A stretch of 64,000 bases of DNA from Lepeophtheirus salmonis (taxonomy: Eukaryota > Arthropoda > Copepoda > Siphonostomatoida > Caligidae): NCBI RefSeq assembly GCF_016086655.4, contig NC_052135.2, positions 12,180,363-12,244,362 of the forward strand, written 5' to 3'. Below the pieces are notes generated by a model. That model saw nothing but the letters and a program-made list of their open reading frames with translations, searched no databases and was not told the origin of the DNA. Below are positions 1 through 11,350 of this stretch, piece by piece; the stretch's first letter is position 1, and every line of letters begins with the position of its first letter. A program made the translations under genes and the position numbers.

Positions 1-455
1 GCTCCTTGATTTCTACTTTTACATCAGCCCAATTCTTTTTTAAGGAGTATTTACTCATTTAAATTTGAATATATATAAGGATATCATCTCCAAAAAATAT
101 TTCAAATAATTTTACCAGAGATAATGACGAGTACTTGGAAAAATTGCCTTCAGGGAACAAACCAGATCCTCCAGTGTTGTTCTTATACAATTTATTGTCG
201 CTTCCCTCTAATATTTGTAAATGAAGGAGATTGGATATCCCTATGTCCTTGAGGATCATATAAAGTATTTCTATTACGAGGACGCCATTCAGCAGGTGCA
301 TGTAGTTGCTGAGCCGACAAATTGTCGGCTCTAAGGATCCCATCAAGGTTCTCATCTCACGAATCCTCATCCGTTAAATCCCGAACATCAGGTCGTTCAA
401 TAAATACGTCATTTTCCCCCTCATCCTCAAATAATAGATCAAGAACTTCGTTCAT
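1..455 (-). pseudogene. piggyBac-type transposase, N-terminal part, broken, runs off the left edge
   Basis: Read on the minus strand from an ATG at 453-455, the frame opens with an acidic stretch ending in DLTDEDS, then DNLSAQQL and, after a frame change, SSLSLVKLFEIFFGDD and KKNWADVKVEIKE. This order (acidic leader, LTDEDS-type motif, then 'PLSLFxxFF' and 'W..V.VEEIKAFLG'-type segments) is that of piggyBac-family transposases, which cut and paste DNA at TTAA sites. It is broken: an in-frame TGA lies at 357-359 (codon 33), a stop follows RGKRQ, and the later homology is in another frame. The catalytic Asp region lies beyond the window edge, so completeness cannot be judged. No TTAA-flanked terminal repeat was found upstream. 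The piggyBac core at 52380-53065 is a separate copy. The family call is from motif memory, without alignment. Confidence 0.62.
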
Positions 456-933
456 ACATAGTTTCCTTTTCAAAAAATATAAATTAGCATTTTATTCATG
501 TATTCTACTAGTGATCCGAAACGGGACCACCAGATTGAAACTCATTTTGAACTTTGAAAAAACTATTGCAAAGGCTTAAAAAATACATCAATCGAATAAT
601 AGTTACCTAACAAGATAATATTATAGCCAATATGCAATATAAATAATAATACAAATGAAATATAGCTTACTTTCTACAATTCGCCATCTTCGAAATAATT
701 TTGAAAAATATAATTTTCATAAACACCTTGAAACTCTCATATGTTATTATGAAATGACGCTAGAATTTTTTTTTATAAAGTACAGGAAATGAATTAATCT
801 AGGTATTTAACGAGTTAATGATCCATATATTTATAAGACTTTGATTCTAAACATCTCTTGATTTTATAATATTTTAGGATCTTAAGTTTTTTTTTTTCGC
901 TGGCCTTCCCGTTCGGGAATTTGGATTTGGAGA
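456..933. other. AT-rich spacer, nothing recognised
   Basis: AT-rich sequence with short A and T runs. It should contain the upstream end of the piggyBac remnant, but I could not identify its terminal repeat. Confidence 0.5.
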
Positions 934-1341
934 GTGAGACACCTTTTTGATAGCAACTCAACAAAAAGTTATATAAGGTACGGATTGTACTTGGGGTTCA
1001 CAACTCGAAATGTTCCCCATTTTATGAGAAAACTATTAATTGGTGTATTCTCATTCGAAGGCTATAATCATCATGGATATTATTTGGATCAAGAAGTCCT
1101 CTTTTTTTCTGGTTTCATATTTCATCTAAATCTTAATTTAAATATAATTACAAATTTTTCTTCCACGATTGCTATTTTTAATGTAGCAGGTTCTCATCTG
1201 TATAGAAATAATTCATTTTCTCGCGCCGAAATCATACAACAGGCAACTAATATTAACAAGAGACTTAATTCAGTGTTACCATATACATCGCCCCGCCTTC
1301 CTCTTGCGCTGTTTCTTTACTTACTAACATTTCAACTCTAA
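934..1341 (+). CDS. unrecognised 135-codon open frame, probably not a gene
   Basis: This is the longest open frame in the window, from ATG at 934 to a TAA at 1339-1341. The product is rich in Phe, Leu, Asn, Ser and Tyr, with two hydrophobic patches near residues 60-85 and 120-133, and no domain I know. It has no Cys/His pattern, no catalytic motif and no clear signal peptide. A T-run followed by a short C-rich stretch just upstream (about 887-912) could be read as a splice acceptor tract, but such tracts are everywhere in this DNA. By my rough estimate a frame this long can arise by chance in 64 kb of AT-rich sequence. It is listed only because of its length. Confidence 0.12.
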   Translation: MRHLFDSNSTKSYIRYGLYLGFTTRNVPHFMRKLLIGVFSFEGYNHHGYYLDQEVLFFSGFIFHLNLNLNIITNFSSTIAIFNVAGSHLYRNNSFSRAEIIQQATNINKRLNSVLPYTSPRLPLALFLYLLTFQL

Positions 1342-2664
1342 TTATGATGTATTTTTTGTGATTTTCCTTTTTAAAAAAGGATCTCACATTATTTTGAGAT
1401 CCTCTCCTCTTAAAAAAAATAGTTAATTTTCGGTAATTAAAGATAATACATTATTTTTTTCTTTTTTTGGAAATTAAGTGTCAGAATATTTTTTTCTTCT
1501 TTATTAGAATATTTATGAAAGAAAAGGGTGAATGAGTGAAAGATAATTATCTATTGTGATGCGTGAGATAATTAGAAAAACATCATAACTTTGCACTCAT
1601 TATTATTATTAGACTAGTTTCAAGCCTCCCCTTCAACTTCTTAAATGGTTAAATGTGAAATTTTTGACAAAATAATTCAAGCCTAGACTATTAGCACTCA
1701 TTATATTTTTTCTTTGAAACAGTCGTTGTTTCATGACAAATTGAATAAAATGTTATTGTATATCTTGCCAGAAAATCAACATGGAATACAGATTGGATTG
1801 AGATACTAAAGTTATTATATAAGATATTAAAAAATAAGGGTCTCTTTAATATAAACTACAGCTTAATTGATGAAGGTATTATGGTATTAAACAATCAAAA
1901 TTTGATATTTGTTGTCCCTTTCTAATGAGGATCAAGGCCCTTACTTGGCAATCCTATGCATATTTGTATAATTCTATTTTTGTACTTTACGTAAGATAAA
2001 TAGATTTGACAATAGATAAAAATTGAATACATAAAATAAAGTTTTAAATATAGTTAATTATTTATTCATAACATAAATAAATGAAAACAACTACTGGGAG
2101 TCCGCATGGGGTAAGTTGGAGGGGCATTATAATTACGTAGTAATATGATGACATTTCTTTAAAGGAATTGTACTATCTGTATCAAAGGAATTATTTCTGA
2201 TAAATATCTTCATAACAGTCTCATTTAAATGTTTAATCCTTTATTGTTATAAAATACTAAATTAGTAAAAAAAAAAAAAATAGACTGGAAAGAAAAAGTT
2301 TGGTAAAAAATGAAATTTCTCTTATTTTTCTAACTAATTTATCATCAAGTAACAAAGTAATTAGGCTATTCCTAATTTTCAATAAATTTTTTTACATCAT
2401 ACATATTTTTTACCCAATATTTCATAGGCCTATTTCAGTCAATTATAGATTTTGTGTTCAAATTTATGAAATAAGTTGAGATACTTCAGAATATTTACAA
2501 TAAATCAAAACCTTCATTAGATTAATAAAACTTGATTTAGCTCTGATATTACTCCTTTCAAATAAAATCTATCAATTTCTGATTATTTCATCGTGACAAT
2601 GATTTTTTGTTACTTTAATTGTAAGTGCAATTTTGTGAGCCTTTACAAAGATTAATTAGTATAA
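1342..2664. other. AT-rich spacer, nothing recognised
   Basis: About 1.3 kb without a believable gene or a repeat end that I could match elsewhere. It has short homopolymers (A-run near 2267-2280). Confidence 0.5.
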
Positions 2665-2795
2665 ATAATTGACCCGGTTGTGGCCTTATCGGTCTAGCGG
2701 CTCCAGTTCTTGAACCACTACAATCGGAACCGACAAATTCGAATCGAGACCGAAACCAAGACCGCAATATATTGCTTATCGGTTTCGGTGATTGT
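2665..2795. repeat. GC-richer patch of CCGA/TCGGT motifs, likely transposon remnant
   Basis: Contains TTATCGGTCTAGCGG, ATCGGAACCGACAAATTCG and ATCGAGACCGAAACC motifs, the CCGA/TCGGT vocabulary of the R1 and R2 families. I found no terminal repeat or target duplication, so it is a decayed or separate family. Confidence 0.35.
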
Positions 2796-3099
2796 GCTTT
2801 TGTTCCTGTATAGAATATTAAAAGAAAATACAATAAATATTATAAAAAATAAATTAGATTTATTTATTAAGTCAATTTTCTCTGGTTTTTTTTTGTTCTG
2901 TGCAATTGCAACGTTTTCCAATTATTTTTTTACGTCGCAAGGGTTATACATTTGTATTTGAATTCCAAATAGCTAAGACCTTCTTATGGATCTGGAAAAG
3001 TGGTTTTAGGCATAAGACAGTGCAAATAATAGAGGGAAAGGGTGGGGTAGATCCAGATCCTCTATTAAGCTTGAGAGGGCCCTATAATAATTCTTAAGC

Positions 3100-3180
3100 C
3101 AGGGTTTCCCAAGCTTTACTATGCCAAGGCCCCCTATACTAATAAATTTTTAGCTGGGCCCCCTTTATACGAAACATATG
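3100..3180. repeat. hAT-like transposon end fragment
   Basis: CCAGGGTTTCCCAAGCTTT followed by two CCCCC-bearing segments resembles the ends of many hAT-type elements (CAGGGGTTCCCAAxC type). No partner end was seen. Confidence 0.3.
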
Positions 3181-3229
3181 TACTATGTATGTGTAGACTG
3201 AAAGGAATCCTCAATTCTCCATCTTCCTA

Positions 3230-4091
3230 CCCAAATCCTATATTTTGGAAAAAAAATCAAAACCCATGGCTATTCTCAAAAAATTAAATTTTTGAAAAAG
3301 TTTCCCAAAATCAACCACTTTTCACAAATAAATTTCAAAAATTAAATATGTAATAAACATTTTTTTAGGGGGGGGAGAGAGTCTTGGTTTTTCGATTTTA
3401 AAAAAAAATTAAATTTAAAAAATAAAAAATTCAAATTCAATATCATATTTAAAATTTTTTAAATTCTACAACTCTTCACAAAAATGTTAATTTTTTGGAT
3501 TTTTTTGCAAAAACAATCTATAACTTTCTAATTTCAAAAAAAGAAAAAATCAAATATTAAATTTTTTGAAGAAATATTTCCAAAATCCACAATTATTCAG
3601 AAAAAAATTAATTTTTTTTGAAAAAAAATTCTTAACCCATATTTATTCTATAAAAATTAAATTTTGAAGAAAATTTTCCCAAAATCAATAGCTTTTCACA
3701 AAAAATTAAACTTTTTGTAGAAAAATTTTCAAAATCCGCAGCTGTTCACAAAAATTTCAAAAATCTCCAGCTGTTTTCAAAAATTAAATTTCTTAAATCA
3801 AATTTTTTGAAAAAAAAATTCTCATGTTAAATTTTTTAGAGAAAAATTTACAAAATACATAGACATTCACAGAAATGATAATTTTTGAAGAAAAATCAGA
3901 CAAATTAAATTAAATTTCAAATATTAAATTTTCTAGTAAAAAGCAAAAATTCCTTAATTTGTGGGAGGTAAAAAATAGTTTAGTACCAATAATAAATAAA
4001 AATTGGAATCGCAAATTAAACATACTTCTTCGCATGTCAATGCCAATTCTAGAAAAAAAAAATCCGATTCCGATTAATCGTTCTATCACTA
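3230..4091. mobile_element. R2/R0 composite MITE, left end missing
   Basis: The first ~700 bp is a run of degenerate ~50-bp units (CCACAGCTATTCACAAAAA, then AATTAAATTTTTT, then GAAAAAAATTTCAAAA), the interior of R0. It passes through CAAAAATTCCTTAATTTGTGG into R2 sequence and ends at CCGATTAATCG..CTATCACTA (4091), the R2 right end. The opposite TAGTGATGGG end is absent. The R0/R2 junction (near 3965-3995) is at the same R2 position as in the copies at 13478, 19165, 28351 and 46430. Confidence 0.6.
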
Positions 4092-4230
4092 CCAAACTGA
4101 GCCTCTATGAAAAAGAACTGATACTGAATTTAAAATAAATTATATCTCCCTTTTGTGTTGACGGATAACATATTTACTAAGTATTATATTTTGGTTGTGA
4201 ATATAGTAAACATTCCGATTTAACAAACAA

Positions 4231-4276
4231 CCACACACACACACTCCATACTTCTCTTGTAAGTGTGTGTGTGTAC
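4231..4276. repeat. inverted CA/GT microsatellite pair
   Basis: A (CA)n tract at about 4231-4244 is followed after ~20 bases by a (GT)n tract at about 4263-4274. The two tracts are complementary and could fold into a hairpin. Confidence 0.8.
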
Positions 4277-5893
4277 TAGTAGTAGAACGTCTATAGCGTG
4301 TACAGGAAAAAAGTGTAAAAAAAAATATACAAAAAAATATAGAAAAAAAAAAGAAAAAAGAAGTCAGTCGAAGCGCTGCCTTGTGATTGTGTGGTTACAC
4401 CGTTTGTGCTCGTGTCTTGTCTTGTCTTCTTATGTATATAAATTAATTAATATTATTATCTATGTAATTTTTTTGATTTTACCATCAACTTAAGATAATT
4501 TATCATATCCTATTGAATTTATCCATCGCTCTGTGATCCTTCAATTAGTGTTTGCTCTTACTCACAAAAAATCATCAATTCATTTAAAAAATCGGTAAGA
4601 TGTTACTTAATTAATACTGATTTATTTTTGAAACGATGTATATATCTGTACGCAGAGTTCATTGTAGGGCATTTAAGCAGCATATATATCAGAGATGAGA
4701 TTTATCCGTTATATTAATATAACAATATGAAAGAATAATATGATGACTTAACTTAAGAGTACTGTCAATATCTCCATACATAATTCGTCTCTAAATTCTT
4801 CGGTAAAAAATCCGTTATCTTGAATAGAATAATATATTTCATATTTGTAATACTAATACATAATAATCTGTTATTACATATATTCATTAATGTAAATAAA
4901 TATTATGTATTTCAACACCATTAAAAACATATTTGAACCATGAAGTAATTATCATTTTGTTTGGGAATGTCAATGTAAGTAGATATCAGTATAATTCATC
5001 TTTATTTCATGACAGTAGTAGCAAGGCATGTTGAAGTAAAAAAAATATAAATAAAACGTAGTTTCATAGAAGTCTTCTTCTTCTATCCCACGATAAGAAC
5101 TTCTTAAAGATGATTATTTCTGCTGTACCTAATTCTTAATCTTCTTCATTTTTACCTTGTGTTTTTACGAATTTGGTTTTGAAGCATTATTCAGTAGTGT
5201 CTTATAAGTTGTAATACGTGGAGGTTATTCTATGATTAGTTTGTTTTGAATTAGTTTTCTTCCATTTCTAGATCTGTTCTTACGTAGTATTATCTATTTT
5301 ATTATAATATCCCATTGCTGCTTTCGTTTACCGACTCTATCAATCCTCATTTTCCTCACTGTTGGTACGACTGGAAGAAGTTTAACTCGCTTATGCCCGT
5401 ATTGACACTCTTTGTCGAGAAATTTTTATTCTAACACAACTTATTTCTTCGAGTTATATTCTACTTATACAAGTGAAGTTTAAACCATGACACAATTTCA
5501 ATAGTTTGTCTAATTGTGCAAATACTTTGAAGGTCTAACCGCAATTGCTTTAATCCTATTTTTTGTATGGCTTAACTAATATATGAAAATTCTTCACAAT
5601 TATGTACAAAAACATACTTACATACTTTGTTATGAAATTAGCTTATTGTATACATGGTTATACCCGGTCCAGGTTCAACGGCTCTATTAGTTCAGCATTT
5701 ATCCTTTTTGAGGGGACAACCAATTTTGTATGAATATTTGAGACTAAGATTTTTTAATGACTTTTTTTTATATGACATCTCAGAACTTATTGAAATTAGT
5801 TTTGCGGGTTCTAACGATTCATGAGCTGCAACTGTCAGACGGATAAGTACAACCTTGCTTCTATATTGATGTTAATAATTTGTTGGTTATCAG
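4277..5893. other. AT-rich spacer, nothing recognised
   Basis: About 1.6 kb of AT-rich sequence. The 76-codon frame that starts in the GT repeat is low-complexity (poly-Lys) and is not credited as a gene. Confidence 0.5.
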
Positions 5894-6051
5894 TTGTATT
5901 GTGTGAGTCCTCGTTTATTTGGTACATTCAATGTCGGTCCTTCGGACTGGCAGTACTAGAACTGATATAAAAAAATAAAGTTGATTGATGTCATCAAGGA
6001 CCGAACTTAATAAAGCTTTAGAACTAATATGAGGGACTAAGGATACAATAT
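5894..6051. mobile_element. R5 hAT-like MITE, degraded copy
   Basis: The left end TTGTGTGAGTCCTCGTTTATT and right end GGGACTAAGGATACAATA are degraded inverted copies of the R5 ends seen intact at 12620-12945. The internal GTCGGTCCTTCGGACTGGC also matches R5 vocabulary. Confidence 0.45.
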
Positions 6052-6858
6052 GTGTTATTTTTAATGGAAGGTTGCTTGTGAGTTTGGATAAAAACGGGTT
6101 CTACCTATGCCTACATACATAATAGATAAAGTACATTCAGCAAAAGGAAATGACATTTTTTGAAGACAAAAGTTAGTTCACCAAAACAATGGAAAATATA
6201 GTTAGTTCTTTATTAATCCTTCCAGATCTTGTATGGAATCATAGACGTACCGGACGTCAGGAACTTCACGTGACCTCACTGGCGTCGGTCTCATTTTCAA
6301 AAGGTGTAAAAAGGAAGGAAGACAAAAAGATAGTCCTTGATGTCTGTTGGTTGCATAATTTAGTATTGCCAGAAAGATGTGTAAAAGGGAATAACATTTT
6401 TGTTTTTGATTTTATCAACAATAGAACTGATTCATATTTAACTGAGTTGTTCTTTTTGTAATTTGAACACATGCACTCACGCTCATATACTGGTGTTATT
6501 AAAAACAAGTATTTGATCACCCGGTATTTGTATTGCTGGTCTTAAATGGTCGTCGGGCTTAAAATAGCCTGTGATGTCCCTAATGTCAGAGCTCCGGTAC
6601 GTTTATGTATGGAATCATCCTATACTTCCATAAAAACTGAAGAGTTCTATTAGTAAAAAATATAATCAAATGTAAATACAGTGATTACTACTTCTATTGG
6701 AATGTTTTGGTCAACTAGGACGGCCTCAATTTCTTCTTCAAATCATCACAAGGTTTTGTATCTCTATAAGTGTAACCTTATTTGAGAGGATAGATTGATA
6801 ATAATATTATTCATGTTTGCATAATCATAATGGCCTTATGCAATATTTAGATACATAT
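6052..6858. other. spacer with one unrecognised 90-codon frame
   Basis: A frame at 6189-6461 (plus) encodes a Lys/Val/Leu-rich peptide with no recognisable domain. Nothing else supports a gene here. Confidence 0.4.
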
Positions 6859-7381
6859 TAGTGTTGGTTTGGAGATCCTAGACCGGTCTGAGGTCCTTAT
6901 ATATTTTGTTGGGCAGAATTAGTTCGGTCCAACAAAAAGCTCGATCTGGAGCGGTCTCATATAAAAATTCGGTCTAGATCGGCCCCGAAAAAATTGGTCT
7001 AGACCGATTTTACAGATAAATTGTTTATAACATAATCTCATATGTTTTTCAAGCACAATTACGTTATACAATTTTAAACAAAGATAGCTCGGATTAATTT
7101 TGATCCCGCCGTCTCTTATATCTATACAGTATTTGTTCCAGAACTTATCGTGTACTTTTGAGATTTTGTTGAAAAAAATGAATGACAGTTGATCTAAAAA
7201 AAAAAAAAAAGTCTCTCATAATACATGAAACCGAAAAAAATTGGTCAATAAAGGGAGACCTAAAAAAATTGGTCCGCGGTCTGGACCGAAAAATCGTTCC
7301 AAATCGGTCTAGAAAAAATAACTTAAGACATAACTGAAAAAAAAAAAAAAAAAATCAATGCCGGACCGAGTCTCAACACTA
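6859..7381 (+). mobile_element. R1 hAT-like MITE, near-complete copy
   Basis: Begins TAGTGTTGGTTTGGAGATCC and ends GAGTCTCAACACTA, so the terminal TAGTGTTG/CAACACTA are inverted. The interior is studded with GGTCTAGACCGA-type motifs. The flanks are ATACATAT (6851-6858) and GTACATAT (7382-7389), an 8-bp target duplication with one mismatch. Length 523 bp. There is no transposase frame, so it is non-autonomous. The 8-bp duplication and end sequence suggest hAT. Confidence 0.75.
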
Positions 7382-8078
7382 GTACATATTCACTTTCAAC
7401 ATTTATGTACTTTCATAGCAATAGTAAGTAATATATTTAGCAAATTTGAGGAGAGGGTTTTCAAAAGAGAACCTAGGCGGCACATAGTACATATACTTAA
7501 GTATATACAATATACATAAGTATATTTATGAAGGATCTTTAAAACAGATAAAAAAATTTCTTTTTAAAACAAAGTATATAGGTATAAATGTATATAAAAG
7601 TTTTACAATTGTGTGTGAGAACTCTAATTATCTCCTTCCGGTTTTTGGTTTATTTTTTTTTCCTTGCTCTTAGAACAGGGCTTTTTTTTTTTTTTTTTTG
7701 GTTTAGATAGAATATAAATAATACTTATGTAGTGTAGTATTTCAAATTTATTTTAACATTGAAGTTGACATTATTCACCTTAAAACCCAGTCATTCTATT
7801 ATGAATATAATAATCCTATTTGGAGGAGAGACATTTCTTGTAAAAATATGAAAAAAAGATTTTTAATTAGTGGGTATTTTTATTCGTAAGAACAGACGTG
7901 TATTGCATTTCGAAATGTTTAAAGTGAATTTCCACTCCTTTATTTTATTTCTCTTAACACATTGACATATTACGAGTACATACCTACGTATATATTTGCA
8001 GTACATTGAACATACAAAATTGAATTACAAAACGAACGATTCCTATCCACTGTAAATCGAAACCTTTAATTCGTACGC
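7382..8078. other. AT-rich spacer, nothing recognised
   Basis: AT-rich, with a long T-run near 7681-7699. Confidence 0.5.
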
Positions 8079-8330
8079 TAGGGGCGTCCACTGGATAATA
8101 TATAGGGAAAGGCTTGTTTTTGGGAGTTTAAAAAAACACAAAAAATCCATGAATTAGACTTTTTAGAAAGGAATGTCAAGAATCAAAAGCATTTCACAAA
8201 AAATTTTTTAGAAAAAAGTTTCAAAAATTCAATTTCAAATATTATTTTTTTGCAAAAAAATTTCAAAAATCCATATCTATTCTCAAAAAATTAAACAGCC
8301 CCTCCAGCCCATCCCCTGTGAACGCCTCTG
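8079..8330 (+). mobile_element. R0 MITE, short copy
   Basis: The left end TAGGGGCGTCCACTGG and right end AGCCCATCCCCTGTGAACGCCTCTG are inverted versions of CAGGGGCGTCCGCAGGGG. The interior has only three or four of the ~50-bp units. The flanks TACGC (8074-8078) and TACAC (8331-8335) fit a 5-bp target duplication with one mismatch. Length 252 bp. Confidence 0.7.
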
Positions 8331-9233
8331 TACACACATATCCTCTTTTACATAAATTTAATACATACTAAATATAAATACTGAAATTAATTCTTAATTC
8401 AATTGCTGTTGTGGTATGTGAATCTTTTTTTTTATTGCCTCTTTTTTCTGACAAGAGCCTCATAGCATTCATCGTACATCTTATAAAATTAATGCTTGGC
8501 TATAAGGTTTCATCATTTTTTCTTGAAACAAAATGTAATATGTGCTTTCAATTCCATAATATTTGTATTGAGTTGTTTTGATAGTAGATTGATAGTTATT
8601 ATTGCTTAGGCTTGTGTTGGTCCTTAATATGGGCCATAAATCACATCCCGTTCTATTATTAGTCCTTGAAAACGTATATATATAATTAAATATGGGATGC
8701 GTGTAAAGAAAAAACTAAGTAAAACCATTAGAAAAGGAAAACAAACCGGTTGGTGAGTGTGTTCTTTCTTCTTCTTTGATCATTATTTAATCAGGCGTGT
8801 GTGTGTTATCATCTCTCTCTAAAAGAAGAATTATCGTCTATATTTGGTGTAAATTGTTTTAAAATGTATAAAAAAAATGAATTTAAGTATAACTAAAATA
8901 TTTCCTCTGCAATAATGCTATTTAAAATTTGAAAGTTCGGCTCTGTATGGCAGTAATTCATTTTCTCCCCCATAAATCATAAATATGCAGCTGATATTAA
9001 CAATGGTCTTAATTCAGTCGTGTAAAATCACGTCAACTGTTTTGTGCCCTGCTATATGATATACATATACTTGTATATTCTTTGAAAATGAAGAAAAAAT
9101 GGAAAAATGAATTTTTTTTATATACTATTATAGCATAAATACCCCTACAACCGCTGACGTAATCTCAAGTCGATAAAAACCTCCACAATAAAAAGTTCGT
9201 CGCTCTAGCAATATATTCGCAATGCTCTGAGTA
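8331..9233. other. AT-rich spacer, nothing recognised
   Basis: AT-rich sequence. GTGTTGGTCCTTAATATGG near 8614 may be an R5 end scrap. There is no gene. Confidence 0.45.
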
Positions 9234-10074
9234 TACTGGGTGGCCCATTGAAATCTGAATACTTACAAATTCAATAATTAATGAGGGTTGAGTAGTTGAA
9301 ATTAATTCTTATTTCGAGTTATTAAAGCATAAACAATTAGTACAAGACAGAACAAATTTAAGCTCTCTATCTTGCGTACAAGTCGAGAAAATGACACTTG
9401 AATACGATCGACGAACTCCATGCAGTTTGGCGTCTCCAAGACCACCCTCTACGTCTTCAGCAAGTCTGAAACGTTCGAAAAGAAGAAGGACTCTGTCAAA
9501 AAGGCCAAACTGAACATGTAGGAGTTAAAGAAAATAGACAAGGTCAATCCCTTGTTCATGAGGGGCCATGCAAGAGATCTCGGGATTTCACACCAGACTC
9601 CAGAGAGCTATGAAAAAACTCGGTGGAATGAGCCCTGTGAGAGTGGAGAGATCACTTTTGACACCAGCAATGAAAAAAACTCATTTCCTCTTTTGCAGAC
9701 TCTTTTTGAGTTCTTTTGACACTTTTTGCCTTACCCAGAGACCTGATGCCAACCCCCTCGATTACACTTTTTGGGTGCAAGTCGAGGGGTTTGCCTACAT
9801 TGTCCTTCTTCATCGAAACACCAAGGCCCTCAATGCCACTGTCAGCCAGTACTGGGACGCCATGACAGAGGACTACATCTGCAGTGGGGGTCAGACCGTC
9901 CATCTCCCCCTGGTAGCCACCATTGCCGCCAAGAGTAGCTAAACTAAGGAATATGAGAGCTCAGACACACATCTATATTGTTAATTTTGTTGAAATTCTA
10001 TTGTTAATTAATAAATTATATCTTGTTGAAGTTTAAAATTCCAAGTGTTCAGATTTGTATGGGCCCCTCCGTAC
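9234..10074 (+). mobile_element. Tc1/mariner-type transposon with internally deleted transposase (copy A)
   Basis: The ends are inverted repeats: GGGTGGCCCATTGAAATCTG at the left and the reverse complement of CAGATTTGTATGGGCCCCTC at the right, with TA at both borders. The gene inside is on the plus strand and broken. Around 9420-9560 a frame reads MQFGVSKTTLYVF and later RDLGISHQT, the helix-turn-helix part. A frame shift leads to 9568-9942, which reads PVRVERSLLTPAMKK and then, after ~20 residues, PDANPLDYTFW, the C-terminal 'PDLNPLDYSFW' motif, followed by QYWDAMTEDYI. The catalytic Asp residues that normally lie between those motifs are missing, so the protein could not be active. Copy B (63285-63846) has the same internal loss, so the deleted form appears to have spread. 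Confidence 0.75.
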
Positions 10075-10584
10075 TTATCCAAAAGACATACTCCTTATTG
10101 CAAGGCAAGGTTCTAAATCTAATCAATATTAATTAATAACTTATATATAATATGCGGCTTCTCTTCATAATTTACTATACATAATTATCTAGAGGATATG
10201 TTAAGTATTTAGTACTTTTCTACCCATGTAATTGTACATTTATAATTATAATGTTTGCGGGATTTAATAGCGAATGAAATTAAAATGATAATTTTAGCCA
10301 TTATCAGAAGGTAAGGAAAGAAACACAAAAACCAGCAACCTACTTTTGGATGCATATGTATGTAGTTCAATTTTATTGTATATATACAATATCTTTATTT
10401 TATTACTACTCTTATGTTAAATAAAATCTAAATGACTGATCTTTAATATATATATAGGGTAATTAAGGCATACAATTATATGAATGATATTTGTTCAACA
10501 AATGATGTAGCGTAGTTATACACACATCTAATTCACATCATAGAATTTCTATATTAAACAAATTAACATTAACTGTACCGATTA
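10075..10584. other. AT-rich spacer, nothing recognised
   Basis: AT-rich, with no gene or repeat end identified. Confidence 0.5.
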
Positions 10585-10953
10585 CGAGGGTTGTTTGAAA
10601 AGTCCGTGCAAAGTCCAAGAGATGGCACTACTGGGACGTATCGAGGTTATGTTTAGTTAGTAGCCTCTCTTGGAAGAACACACACCAACTTTCAGTCAGA
10701 TCGGTCTATTTCTTTCTGTTTGGGATTCGTTTGAATCAAAGAATCGGCCAGAAAGATTATGGGAACTGTCGTTTGGATTCACAAGTAATAGTCCTCATAG
10801 ACTATCTGGAAAACGGCAAAACTATTACAGGTGCATATTATTCATAGTTATTGTACCGCTTGAAATTTAATTTTGCCCACGATTGACCCACAAAAATGTA
10901 TTTTTCCATCACGACAATGCACCAGCTCACACCTCTACAGTTGTTGTCGGTAA

Positions 10954-11110
10954 ATTAATGGAAATAGGGTTCCAACTAGTGCCCACAGTACTAGCAATCT
11001 CATGCACTTGCACTCTTCTGTCATCCATCAATTAATGGAAATAGGGTTCCAACTCGAGATGCACACAGTACTAGCAATCTCACGCACCTTCACTCTTCTG
11101 TCATCCATCA
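10954..11110. repeat. two-copy tandem duplication inside the foldback mariner
   Basis: ATTAATGGAAATAGGGTTCC to TGTCATCCATCA occurs at 10954-11030 and again at 11031-11110, with a few differences. It spans the join between the two opposed transposase halves. The related copy at 14876-15365 has only one unit. Confidence 0.8.
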
Positions 11111-11350
11111 CCATATAATGGATTTTATCAATGATTTCTGGAGCAACTGGCCGTCCAGAACGTTCAGCGTCTCCCTGCGCCCACTCTGTAAAATTGGAAA
11201 CGACTTATAATCTGTGGTAATTGAAGGTGCTGAGCCCCCATAATGTGTTTCAAGCGTCTTTCTAGTCTCCTGAGGAGTTTTGCATTTCATAAAGTTATTT
11301 TTAATCAACACAAAAAATTCTTTTTCATCCATTTTTTTAAATAACTCCAC
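11108..11350 (-). pseudogene. mariner transposase, N-terminal fragment
   Basis: An 80-codon minus-strand frame inside the foldback element. It begins MDEKEFFVLIKNNFMKCKTP and contains ETHYGGSAPS, matching the DNA-binding start of mariner transposases ('IRxxIKxxFLxGKTPxExxxxLxxVYGxSAPS'). Further mariner sequence (DRRVKVREIA) follows in another frame at about 11070-11105. It ends where the inverted catalytic half begins, so it is a truncated relic. Confidence 0.7.

Noticed and set aside
934..1341. 135-codon open frame as a real gene
   Set aside because: No domain, no supporting signals, and by rough estimate such a length is compatible with chance in 64 kb of AT-rich DNA. Kept only as a low-confidence entry.
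2665..2795. tRNA gene suggested by the TTCGAATC segment near 2737
   Set aside because: No matching A-box or acceptor stem at the right distance; the segment belongs to a CCGA-rich repeat.
3230..4091. Origin or scaffold/matrix attachment region because of AT-rich repeated units
   Set aside because: The same sequence occurs in many R0 copies with transposon ends; no independent evidence for such a role.
4263..4493. Lys-rich frame starting in the GT repeat
   Set aside because: Translation of a microsatellite and A-rich tract.
6189..6461. 90-codon frame as a gene
   Set aside because: No domain or splice signals, and an overlapping minus-strand frame of similar length is equally open.
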